Source: Pedobacter kyungheensis (lineage in GTDB: Bacteria > Bacteroidota > Bacteroidia > Sphingobacteriales > Sphingobacteriaceae). From it: a DNA stretch of 64,000 nt. Made by a program: the position numbers and the translations under genes. Of this stretch, positions 49,920 through 58,427 are shown in pieces; positions within the stretch are counted from its first letter, which is position 1; each line of letters starts with the position of its first letter. Where the stretch lies: the NCBI RefSeq assembly GCF_000812965.1, contig NZ_JSYN01000020.1, positions 124,001-188,000 on the forward strand. Direction: 5' to 3'. Under the pieces are notes generated by a model. It worked only from the letters and a program-made list of their open reading frames with translations, made no database searches and was not told where the DNA came from.

Positions 49920-52900
49920 ATGAACGCCTTAACCAGAAATGTTTTCCTGCTCATTTTTATATTATTGCAGGTAGATTTGCGGGCTCAGCAATTAAGATTT
50001 AAACAGGTAAGCGTAGAAGATGGCTTATCAAACAGTACCATCGAATGTATTTTTCAGGATCATAGGGGTTTTATCTGGTTCGGTACACGCGATGGTTTGA
50101 ATAAGTACGATGGCAGCCAGATAAAAGTCTACAAACATGATAAAAACGCCAATAGCTTAAGTGATAATTTTATCAGATGCATATTTGAAGATAAAAACCA
50201 TACCCTTTGGATCGGTACCTCAGATGGATTGAATAAATTTAATGCCCAACAGGATAACTTTACAGTTTACCGCACCAAAGAGCAAAATGTGCTAACCAAC
50301 AACGCTGTTACATCTATTACTGAAACTGCCAAAGGCATTTTGGTTGGCACTTATGGCAGCGGATTAAACCTGCTCCATGCAGATCGTTTTACTTTTAGCC
50401 GTTATCCCTTTAAAGCGCCAGCTAAAACCGGGCGTGAAGATTACATTAACGATATTTATAGCGATACCAATGGAAATATCTGGATGGCAACCGATGCCGG
50501 TATTCGTGTATTAAATCTCAAAACAGGATTAGCCAATGCCGTAAACGGACTAACGAACAAATCGTTCAGGGCGATAAGAAAAGCAAAAGACGGCTCTTTC
50601 TGGCTGGCCACCGAAGAAAGTGGTCTGATTCACTATATCCCTGGCAATAATTCGGTCAAAAGCTACCAACACCTCGAAACCAGCAAAAACAGCCTGGGTA
50701 GTGATCTGGTAAGGGCCATTGCCTTTGATAAGCAAGACAATATCTGGATTGGTGGAATAAATGGAGGTTTAGATCATTTAAACCCTCAAACCGAAACCTT
50801 TACGCATTACCAGAACGAACCTGGAAACCCATCAAGTTTATCGCAACGTACAGTTTCGGCCCTGTTTATCGACCGGCAGGAAAATTTGTGGATTGGCACA
50901 CATCGCGGGGGTGTAAATCTTTATAGTCCGCAGGCAGAAAAATTTAACCTCGTAAGGCAGGAACACAATAAAAACAGTTTAAGCTATAACGACGTAAAAG
51001 CCTTTCACGAAGACCGGAGCGGTAATATCTACATTGGTACCGATGGTGGCGGACTTGACATTTACAACCGGACAAATAAAACCTTTTCGCACTACCGTTA
51101 TAATCCATTTAACAACAATACCATTGGTGCAGATGCTGTGCTCGATATAACCGAAAGCCGTAACGGGCAAATATTAGTGGGCACCTGGGGCGGTGGGCTT
51201 AACCTCATGCACCGCGATGGTACGTTTACCCGTTTTAACCATAATCCATCAAATCCAACCTCCATTTCATCTGATTATGTACAGAAATCGTTCGAAGATA
51301 GTAATCAGCAAATATGGATAGGCACCTATTATGGCGGGCTTAATATTTTTGATACAAAAAGCCAGCAATTTAAACGGATTGAAAAAGGCAGTAACGGCAC
51401 GCGGCTTATCGGCAACAACGTGGTTTCCATTAACGAAGATCAATATAAAAACCTGTGGATTGGCACCGATGATGGTGGTTTAAACTGCTACAACCTGAAC
51501 ACACAGGTATTTACCCATTATTTTATGGGCAGCGGTAAAAGGCCCGATCTGCGTGTAATTTTTATTGATAGTAAAGGCATTCTATGGGTTGGTCAGGCGG
51601 GTTTGTATCGATTTAACCGCAGTCAGAATAAATTTGAACTGTATACCACAAAGGCAGGCCTCGCTAACGAATTTATAAAAGGTATAACCGAAGATACAAA
51701 AGGTAATTTCTGGATTTCGACTGCAAAAGGGTTGACCAAATTTAACCCGCAAAATCATAGTTTTAATAAATACAATACCGTCGATGGCTTACAGGGATTG
51801 GAATTTGAAGCCAACGCCTATTTAAAAGCCAGAAACGGTGAAATGTTTTTTGGGGGAACCAAAGGTTTCAACTCCTTTTTTCCAGAAGATATTAAAACCA
51901 ATAAATTCATTCCGCCGGTTTACCTTACCGAATTCAGGATTTTCAACCAACTGATTTTACCCCATGAAAGTGGTTCGGTGCTCGAAAACGACATCAGTTA
52001 TACCAAAGAAATCTATCTCGACTACGATCAGGCTACAATATCTTTCCGTTTTGCTGCCTTAAACTATGTAGCTAACGAGAATAACAATTATGCCTATAAA
52101 TTAGAAGGCGAAGATGATAACTGGATCGATATCGGGCATGCCCAACAGGCATTTTACACCAACCTTGATCCGGGCACTTATACCTTTAGCGTAAAAGCTG
52201 CTAACAATGATAACGTTTGGAACAATACCGGCACCTCGGTAAAAATTATAATTTCGCCTCCTTTTTGGGGCACCTGGTGGTTTAGGTTTCTGGTTATCGC
52301 CACCACACTTTACCTCATTTATGCAGCGCTCAGCTTTAAACGCAGGCTCGAGATCAGGAAGATCGAGGAAGAAAAAAGAGAAGAAATGCACCAGACACAG
52401 CTTCAGTTTTTCACCAATATTTCGCATGAATTCCGCACGCCGCTTTCGTTAATACTTGGGCCCATTGAGCGTTTACTGAAAGAAGATACCCAGGAAAATT
52501 TCCAAAACTATTACCAGACCATACACCGGAATGCCAACCGTTTGTTAAGGCTGATAAACGAGTTAATGGATTTTAGAAAAACTGCTTCCGGAGCGCTAAA
52601 ACTAAATGTGGTAAATGGCAACCTGAACCTGTTTATTGATGAAGTGGCAGAAGAATTTTCGGAAATGGCAGCAGACAAGTCAATCCGCTTCACCGTCGAA
52701 AAACAAAACCTACCAGCTGATATCTGGTTCGACAGGCAGGTAATTGAAAAAATTATCCTCAACCTGATCAACAATTCACTTAAATACACCCAAACAGGAG
52801 GTAATTTAAAACTTCAGGTTTTTACTGATACGACTGATTTACAACCGGCCTTTGAGCACCAGTTGATTGTGAAAAGCGATTATGAAGCGAAGGCTTACAT

Positions 52901-54002
52901 CTACCTTCGGGTAATAGATAGTGGTATCGGCATTTCAAAAGAATCTATCCAACACTTGTTTGAACGCTATTACCGCATTACCGAAACGCATTTAGGCTCG
53001 GGCGTAGGACTTGCTTTTGTAAAGAGCCTAACCCTTTTGCATAAGGGATTAATACGGGTATCGAGCGAGCGGAACAAAGGAACGGAAATCATTATTGGCA
53101 TACCATACAGACAGGAAGACTACAGCCCGGCAGAGCAATTTAGCCCGCAAACAGAAGCGGGTGGCACACGGTTAGAAAGTATCAGCTACGGCTCAGAAAG
53201 TGAAATACCGGTTCAAAATACACTAACTACCAACACGGCTAACGAAACCCGCATTCTGATTGTAGATGATAACGAAGAACTCAGAACCTTTTTAAAAGAT
53301 ACTTTAAGTCCAGCTTATCAGGTTATCGAAGCTGTTGACGGCCATACAGGCCTTGAACAGGCCCGAAAAGAACTACCCGATTTAATTATCAGCGATGTGA
53401 TGATGCCCGGCGTGAGCGGAACGGAATTTTGCCGTTTGGTTAAAGATAATATTGAAACCAGCCACATCCCCTTTTTAATGCTTACAGCCAAAAACAGCAT
53501 AGAGGCAGAAATTGAAGGAGCCGAATCGGGGGCCGATTTGTACTTTACCAAACCCATTAACATTGATTTGCTCGGTTTAACCATTAAAAATATTTTTGAG
53601 CAAAGGCAAAAACTGAAAGATCATTACTTAAAACATAAAGATACCGAACCTAAAGCACTGGCGCATTCAGAAAAGGATAAAGCCTTTTTAACCAAACTAC
53701 TCGCCATCATCGATGCAGAAATGATCAACCCTGAAATGGATATCGACTATCTCTGCAAAGAAATCGGCATGAGCAGAACCAAGCTGTATCAAAAAATAAA
53801 ATCCATTACGGGGCAATCTATCGGTGAGTTTGTGCGCTCGGCAAGGCTCAGAAAAGCCATCGAGATTATGAAAACTGAAGATGTGCTGATGACCGAAGTA
53901 ATGTACCGCATTGGCATACAAACACAATCATATTTTACAAAAGCATTTAAAAAAGAGTTTGGCGTTACACCAACAGGCTATATGCAAAACCTAAAGCCAT
54001 AA
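49920..54002 (+). CDS. hybrid two-component system regulator (galactan locus)
   Basis: 1360 residues joining sensor and response regulator. Signal peptide about 1-23. Next are periplasmic two-component propeller repeats (about 28-680, many WIGT.DGLN units), a Y_Y_Y domain (about 690-775) and a membrane helix (about 782-803). The kinase follows, with His in FFTNISHEFRTPLSL (about 836), N-box NLINNSLKYTQTGG and DSGIGIS. A receiver domain holds Asp at about 1158 in LIISDVMMPG. An AraC-type DNA-binding domain (about 1255-1358) has IDYLCKEIGMSRTKLYQKIK. Such proteins sense oligosaccharides in the periplasm and switch on the linked susCD operon, here divergent. Confidence 0.95.
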   Translation: MNALTRNVFLLIFILLQVDLRAQQLRFKQVSVEDGLSNSTIECIFQDHRGFIWFGTRDGLNKYDGSQIKVYKHDKNANSLSDNFIRCIFEDKNHTLWIGTSDGLNKFNAQQDNFTVYRTKEQNVLTNNAVTSITETAKGILVGTYGSGLNLLHADRFTFSRYPFKAPAKTGREDYINDIYSDTNGNIWMATDAGIRVLNLKTGLANAVNGLTNKSFRAIRKAKDGSFWLATEESGLIHYIPGNNSVKSYQHLETSKNSLGSDLVRAIAFDKQDNIWIGGINGGLDHLNPQTETFTHYQNEPGNPSSLSQRTVSALFIDRQENLWIGTHRGGVNLYSPQAEKFNLVRQEHNKNSLSYNDVKAFHEDRSGNIYIGTDGGGLDIYNRTNKTFSHYRYNPFNNNTIGADAVLDITESRNGQILVGTWGGGLNLMHRDGTFTRFNHNPSNPTSISSDYVQKSFEDSNQQIWIGTYYGGLNIFDTKSQQFKRIEKGSNGTRLIGNNVVSINEDQYKNLWIGTDDGGLNCYNLNTQVFTHYFMGSGKRPDLRVIFIDSKGILWVGQAGLYRFNRSQNKFELYTTKAGLANEFIKGITEDTKGNFWISTAKGLTKFNPQNHSFNKYNTVDGLQGLEFEANAYLKARNGEMFFGGTKGFNSFFPEDIKTNKFIPPVYLTEFRIFNQLILPHESGSVLENDISYTKEIYLDYDQATISFRFAALNYVANENNNYAYKLEGEDDNWIDIGHAQQAFYTNLDPGTYTFSVKAANNDNVWNNTGTSVKIIISPPFWGTWWFRFLVIATTLYLIYAALSFKRRLEIRKIEEEKREEMHQTQLQFFTNISHEFRTPLSLILGPIERLLKEDTQENFQNYYQTIHRNANRLLRLINELMDFRKTASGALKLNVVNGNLNLFIDEVAEEFSEMAADKSIRFTVEKQNLPADIWFDRQVIEKIILNLINNSLKYTQTGGNLKLQVFTDTTDLQPAFEHQLIVKSDYEAKAYIYLRVIDSGIGISKESIQHLFERYYRITETHLGSGVGLAFVKSLTLLHKGLIRVSSERNKGTEIIIGIPYRQEDYSPAEQFSPQTEAGGTRLESISYGSESEIPVQNTLTTNTANETRILIVDDNEELRTFLKDTLSPAYQVIEAVDGHTGLEQARKELPDLIISDVMMPGVSGTEFCRLVKDNIETSHIPFLMLTAKNSIEAEIEGAESGADLYFTKPINIDLLGLTIKNIFEQRQKLKDHYLKHKDTEPKALAHSEKDKAFLTKLLAIIDAEMINPEMDIDYLCKEIGMSRTKLYQKIKSITGQSIGEFVRSARLRKAIEIMKTEDVLMTEVMYRIGIQTQSYFTKAFKKEFGVTPTGYMQNLKP

Positions 54003-54020
54003 CTACTGCAAGAAAAGTAA

Positions 54021-54050
54021 AAAAGCCCTTCAATCCTGAGAGGGCTTTTT
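54021..54050 (+). terminator. intrinsic terminator of the hybrid regulator gene
   Basis: AAAAGCCCT (54021-54029) pairs with AGGGCTTTTT (54041-54050) around an 11-base loop, with T-run at the end. It starts 19 bp after the stop codon at 54002. The A-run on the left could also make it work for the minus strand. Confidence 0.85.
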
Positions 54051-54170
54051 CATAGTCGTCTATCCCTATAAGTAGGAACCCAAAACTAATTAATGCGTTT
54101 AATATTTTTGGCGTCTGAATAAACTGAACAGAAAAAATTATTTCAATTATCCACCTGAAATGAACGGCTG

Positions 54171-54584
54171 TTAAATCATGTTTTGATAGGCCTTTTTCAA
54201 CAAAAATTTTGCATTTGCAAGGTCGTTTTCAGTTGAGATATAAAAACTAATCCAGCCAGATTTTTTAAAGATATGGTGCACTTCTGCCCTTCCTGAAACC
54301 AAAAGTTCTTGTTTAACCTGCTTGTTGAATAAAATATCAAGAAGACCATTACTGTGTAAATGACCAATTTCTTTTTGGCCGTAATTAAACTGTGTTCCGC
54401 CAAATTTATGCAAACTGATGCTTGTCCCTTCCCAACTCAGTATCTCACTTTCGAGCTCATCAAACCAGTTTAGTTTTTCGGGTGTGGTTAGCAATACGCC
54501 TATTTTTAAACAGCTATCATATATCAGTGCAAACAATGGTATGGCTTTAAGAAAATTGAGCCGATGAACAATAAACCGGAACAT
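54171..54584 (-). CDS. DUF5519 (luciferase-domain-like) protein
   Basis: 137 residues. The block KEIGHLHSNGLLDILFNKQV (about 71-90), then SGRAEVHHIFKKSGWISFYI and the C-terminal ANAKFLLKKAYQNM, matches the DUF5519 'luciferase' family. The name is historical and does not imply light emission. The two His in GHLH and the AEVHH pair are conserved. Function is unknown. Its start overlaps the stop of the SRPBCC gene (TAATG), so the two are translated together. Confidence 0.75.
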   Translation of the reverse strand: MFRFIVHRLNFLKAIPLFALIYDSCLKIGVLLTTPEKLNWFDELESEILSWEGTSISLHKFGGTQFNYGQKEIGHLHSNGLLDILFNKQVKQELLVSGRAEVHHIFKKSGWISFYISTENDLANAKFLLKKAYQNMI

Positions 54585-55492
54585 TACTCTTCGCTTAGCA
54601 ATTTAATGTGCTCCATCACCCTTAAATGTACATTCCGGGTAATGCTTTCGGCCCATAAATCGTAGTACCAGGTGGGGAAAACCTGCAGTTTATACCAACT
54701 GTTACCAACCAGTGTAGTGGTGCCATCTCCATTATCTTGAAGCAAAAACTGACCACGATCGATATCAATGTGCCCCATTATTTCTGGATCTTTCGGTTGA
54801 TTTACAATATCAAAAGTGAGGTTTTTATTTTCTTCGTAGGTTACAATCTTTTCGTCGAAAGTATATCCATTACTGAAGATACATTTTCGTCCTGCACCAA
54901 TTTTATATCCGGTAACCGTAGTTTGCATGGGGCTTGGCATACCAGCCTTAAAAAGCCAATAGTCGTTAGGTTTATTGATTTTATCAAAAGCAACCACATT
55001 TTTCCAGATTTTATCAGGTGTAGCCTTAATAATGATCTCATCCGAAACCATATTTTCATAGTGGTGATCGGATATCGAATCGACAATAAAAATAGCCAAC
55101 AGTAACGAAACAAAGCTGATATTTAATGTTTGTTTGTTCTTTTTAAACATCTCCTTACCTATAAATGCCCCTGTAGTTACAAATGCAAAAATAAGCGGCG
55201 ATACAATAATCAGGCAGATGGTTCCTTCTCCAAGGAAGAAAAAGCTCAGTACGATCGCAAAAAAACCATTCAATATCGAATACCAGATCAGTTTTTTGCT
55301 GCTCAGTTTTAAATCCTTCCAAAACCATGCAGCCAATATCCCCATCAATATCGGGAGGATAATAAACTCGGAAAAAACTAAAATACCCCCACTCTCTGGC
55401 TGGAGTAAAAATCTGTTTATTGCGATAATGCTAATAATTAAAACATTGGGAATTAGAAAACCTAAAAATTCTTTATCTGCAGGTGTTTTCAT
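54584..55492 (-). CDS. membrane protein with C-terminal SRPBCC domain
   Basis: 302 residues. The N-terminal half carries about five membrane helices (about 10-31, 39-58, 68-88, 90-112 and 124-141). The rest (about 150-300) has the SRPBCC / polyketide-cyclase-like pattern: SDEIIIKATPDKIWKNVVAF at its start, GRKCIFSNGYTFDEKIVTYE, FDIVNQP, TTTLVGNSWYKLQVFPTWYY. Such domains bind hydrophobic ligands in a helix-grip fold. The combination suggests a membrane-tethered ligand binder, but no function is known. It has a good promoter upstream and forms a two-gene unit with the DUF5519 gene. Confidence 0.75.
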   Translation of the reverse strand: MKTPADKEFLGFLIPNVLIISIIAINRFLLQPESGGILVFSEFIILPILMGILAAWFWKDLKLSSKKLIWYSILNGFFAIVLSFFFLGEGTICLIIVSPLIFAFVTTGAFIGKEMFKKNKQTLNISFVSLLLAIFIVDSISDHHYENMVSDEIIIKATPDKIWKNVVAFDKINKPNDYWLFKAGMPSPMQTTVTGYKIGAGRKCIFSNGYTFDEKIVTYEENKNLTFDIVNQPKDPEIMGHIDIDRGQFLLQDNGDGTTTLVGNSWYKLQVFPTWYYDLWAESITRNVHLRVMEHIKLLSEE

Positions 55493-55512
55493 TGTTTAAT
55501 ATTTTGTTCATC

Positions 55513-55542
55513 CAAACATAGAACAAAATATTAAACTTTCAA
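55513..55542 (-). promoter_or_regulatory. candidate promoter of the SRPBCC-DUF5519 unit
   Basis: On the minus strand TTG (55542-55540) is followed after 19 bp by TATGTTTG (55520-55513). Both elements match the Bacteroidota consensus and the spacing is ideal. Transcription would start near 55506, about 14 nt before the ATG at 55492. Confidence 0.6.
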
Positions 55543-55563
55543 AATTTACTGAAAATAAAAAAT

Positions 55564-56454
55564 CTATTCTACTCCCCTCGCATTTACCGGGATGGTATAA
55601 AGCGATTTTGAAGCGGTGATGAAAAGTATATTTTTTTGTTTCCCACCAAAGCAAATATTTCCGCACCACTCTTCTGGTATATCAATGTGGCCAATTAATT
55701 CTCCTGAAGGTTTGTAAATATTGACGCCTTTCCCGGTTACATAAAGATTGCCATCGGTATCGAGGGTCATCCCATCCGAGTGCTGGTTTAAAAACAGGGT
55801 TTGATTGCTTAAAGAGGTATTGGCCTCAATGTTATAGCGGTAAGTTTTGTTGGCTTTCATATCGGCCACATACAAAAACTTGCCGTCTGGTGTACCTACA
55901 ATGCCGTTGGGTTTTAATACATTGTCTGCAACCACAAGAGCTGTTTTCTTACCTTTTGGCAGATAATATACCCTTTGAGGTTCAATTTCAGGCGATTTAC
56001 GCGTCCAGTAATCGCGCTGATAATAAGGGTCGGTAAAGTAAATACCACCTTTGGCATCCAGCCAGATATCATTCGGCCCGTTTACCTTTTTCCCTTTAAA
56101 ATCGCTAAAAAGTACTCTAACCTTTTTATTTTTATCTATCGACCAGATTTCGTTGTGTTCATCGGCGCAAACGATCAAATTGCCTTTTTTATCAAAATAA
56201 GTACCGTTGGCCCTCCCCGATTTATCCATGTAGACCGTCAGTTTACCATCCGTTCCATATTTCCAGATTTTATCGTTGGGCTGATCGGTAAAAAAAACAT
56301 TGCCTTGCTTATCTACCGAAGCACCTTCGGTAAATTTAAACTGCGATGAAACCAGTTTTAAGCTATCCTGAATAAAAATGTTTTGTTTAGGGGCTTGTGC
56401 AACTGCTGCTAAACTAATGGCCGAAAATGCCAGCGCGAAAAAATATCTTTTCAT
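55564..56454 (-). CDS. SMP-30/gluconolactonase-family secreted protein
   Basis: 296 residues with a signal peptide (about 1-19, ending in VAQA). Six-blade propeller motifs of the SMP-30 family recur: GASVDKQGNVFFTDQPNDKI, GKLTVYMDKSGRANG, VNGPNDIWLDAKGGIYFTDP (carrying the metal-binding Asn-Asp), PNGIVGTPDGKFLYVAD and SDGMTLDTDGNLYVT. Members are calcium- or zinc-dependent lactonases, e.g. gluconolactonase. Expected to be periplasmic. No operon partner; the substrate is unknown. Confidence 0.88.
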   Translation of the reverse strand: MKRYFFALAFSAISLAAVAQAPKQNIFIQDSLKLVSSQFKFTEGASVDKQGNVFFTDQPNDKIWKYGTDGKLTVYMDKSGRANGTYFDKKGNLIVCADEHNEIWSIDKNKKVRVLFSDFKGKKVNGPNDIWLDAKGGIYFTDPYYQRDYWTRKSPEIEPQRVYYLPKGKKTALVVADNVLKPNGIVGTPDGKFLYVADMKANKTYRYNIEANTSLSNQTLFLNQHSDGMTLDTDGNLYVTGKGVNIYKPSGELIGHIDIPEEWCGNICFGGKQKNILFITASKSLYTIPVNARGVE

Positions 56455-56558
56455 TAATGATGATTTGATTAGACTTAAAAGTTACCAACCTGTAAGGTCT
56501 ATAAAAATATTAACTTACGTGCTTTCCTTTGCGTAACATATTTAATGCATCATTATGT

Positions 56559-56654
56559 TAGTCGGGATTTATAATCCCGACTGCACGGACTAAGGATTTT
56601 CAATCCTTTGTGGATTAAAAATCTACAGCACATGAAATCGAGATTGCAAATCTC
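56559..56654. repeat. row of four short hairpins with 3-nt loops
   Basis: Four dyads stand in a row: GTCGGGATT-TAT-AATCCCGAC (56561-56581), AAGGATT-TTC-AATCCTT (56592-56608), TGTGGATT-AAA-AATCTACA (56609-56627, one G-T pair) and GAGATT-GCA-AATCTC (56640-56654). Each has the form arm-ATT-NNN-AAT-arm. The first shares TAGTCGGGATT with the cluster at 42831. Confidence 0.8.
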
Positions 56655-56666
56655 TACTAACCAAGA

Positions 56667-58427
56667 TTAACTTACCCTTTTTCCCTTCAATAACATATCC
56701 AAAGCATCGTTTAATGTTCCGGCCTTTTGTACTTCACCTTCATTCACGAAATAAATCTCATCGGCATTTTCGATGGTATTTAAACGGTGTGCAATAATAA
56801 CCAGGGTGGTTTCTTTCGACAGTTTATTTAAAATGCTGCCCAAAAGCTGCTCGGTTATGGTATCGATATTGGCTGTGGCTTCATCTAAGATCAACAGTTC
56901 GGGGTTGCGCAGCACAGCGCGCATAAAGGCTATTAATTGCTTCTGTCCTAAACTAATGCTATCTGCTAAAGAGTTGATTGGTGTATTCAATCCTTCGTCA
57001 AAAATGGCCAGCAGGGCATTTAAATTGGCTTCTTTAATTATTTTCTCCAGTTCCTCATCGCTAACATGCTGATACTGACTATTGCCGTACAGGATATTAT
57101 CTTTCACCGTTCCGGTAAATAGAAAAGGCTCCTGTAAGATAAAGCCTATTTTTTGTGTACGCTCAGCCGCCGAGAATGAACGGATATCTTTACCATTTAG
57201 CAGCACAGTACCTTTGGTGGCATCATACAAACGCGAAATTAAAGAGGCTGTAGTGGTTTTACCGCCGCCGGTTGGTCCAATTAACGCATAAGTTTTACCT
57301 TTCTCGAATTTGAGGTTAATGTTGTGCAAAATCTCTTTCGATTCATCATAAGAAAAATGTACGTTTTTAAACTCGAGCAAAGCATCAGACGATGCAGTTC
57401 CTTTATCTTCGATCTGCCTTAAATCGCTCTCCAATGTTAAGATTTGCGAAATCCGATCCCAGCTGGCCATTGCCACCTGAAAACTTGTCCAAAGGGCTGC
57501 CAGTTGCCTCAATGGATTATAAAAATTGGTGGTGTAAGCAATGTAACTCACCAATAAACCCAATGTAAAACTGCCTGTAGAAATTAAATAAATACCAAAT
57601 AACAGCGTAATCAGTTGTGCAGTGCTTGATAGCAGCCCGTACACCGGTACAAAAATATTATTGGCCAAACCTGCAGCAATAGCAGTTTTATAGTTTTGTT
57701 TGTTGGCTTCATCAAAACGTTTCCTGAAATAATCGCGCCTGTTAAAAGCAATAATCACCTTAAAATTATTCAGACTTTCCTGAATTTCGGCACTCATACC
57801 GCCTACACTTTTTAAGTTTACAGCGTTTTTCCGTTTAACCCAGGGTGATAGGGTGATGGTGAAAAGTACAATCCCTAATGCAGGTGTTAATGTTGCTGCT
57901 CCTAATTCGAAATTGATGGAAAGCAGGAAAATACCTGCACCAATCATAGTTGCAATGCTACTGATAAACTGCATCAGCGACTGCGAAAAAAACTGGTTTA
58001 CTTTATCCGTATCGTTATTTACCCGCGAGATGAGATCACCAGCCTTGTTCTGATTAAAAAATGAAACCGGAAACTCCTGCAATTTGTTAAAAATGGCATT
58101 ACGCAAGGTATACAACATGCGCTGACCTATCCCGCCCATTAATTTGGTTTGCGTATAGCCTGTAACCATCGCAACCATGTACATGCCCAGCAAAATACCA
58201 CCAAAAACCAATACCCCATGAAACTGCTTGGTACGGATGTAAGTATCGACCGTATGGCCAACCAGCAGTGGTCCCAATAATAGCAATCCCGAGTTAATTA
58301 ATATGATAACAAGCGCCAGCCAAAGGTTTTTACGCTCTGCAGAAATCAGTTTAAGCAGGCTATTGAGCGATTTAAAAGTAGATTGCTTCTCGCGCTTTTC
58401 GCTAAGCTGATTAAGATTGTAGTTCAT
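56667..58427 (-). CDS. ABC exporter half-transporter, catalytic-Glu partner
   Basis: 586 residues: a membrane domain (six helices, about 30-330) and a nucleotide-binding domain (about 350-575). Walker A is ALIGPTGGGKTTTA, Walker B LLILDEATANID with normal catalytic Glu, and the switch His lies in VIIAHRLNTI. The signature motif is altered to ISLGQKQ in place of LSGGQ. This is complementary to the partner encoded upstream, so the pair forms an asymmetric heterodimer of the TmrAB/BmrCD type. The start overlaps the partner's end by 17 bp. Substrate (drug or lipid) is unknown. Confidence 0.9.
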   Translation of the reverse strand: MNYNLNQLSEKREKQSTFKSLNSLLKLISAERKNLWLALVIILINSGLLLLGPLLVGHTVDTYIRTKQFHGVLVFGGILLGMYMVAMVTGYTQTKLMGGIGQRMLYTLRNAIFNKLQEFPVSFFNQNKAGDLISRVNNDTDKVNQFFSQSLMQFISSIATMIGAGIFLLSINFELGAATLTPALGIVLFTITLSPWVKRKNAVNLKSVGGMSAEIQESLNNFKVIIAFNRRDYFRKRFDEANKQNYKTAIAAGLANNIFVPVYGLLSSTAQLITLLFGIYLISTGSFTLGLLVSYIAYTTNFYNPLRQLAALWTSFQVAMASWDRISQILTLESDLRQIEDKGTASSDALLEFKNVHFSYDESKEILHNINLKFEKGKTYALIGPTGGGKTTTASLISRLYDATKGTVLLNGKDIRSFSAAERTQKIGFILQEPFLFTGTVKDNILYGNSQYQHVSDEELEKIIKEANLNALLAIFDEGLNTPINSLADSISLGQKQLIAFMRAVLRNPELLILDEATANIDTITEQLLGSILNKLSKETTLVIIAHRLNTIENADEIYFVNEGEVQKAGTLNDALDMLLKGKRVS

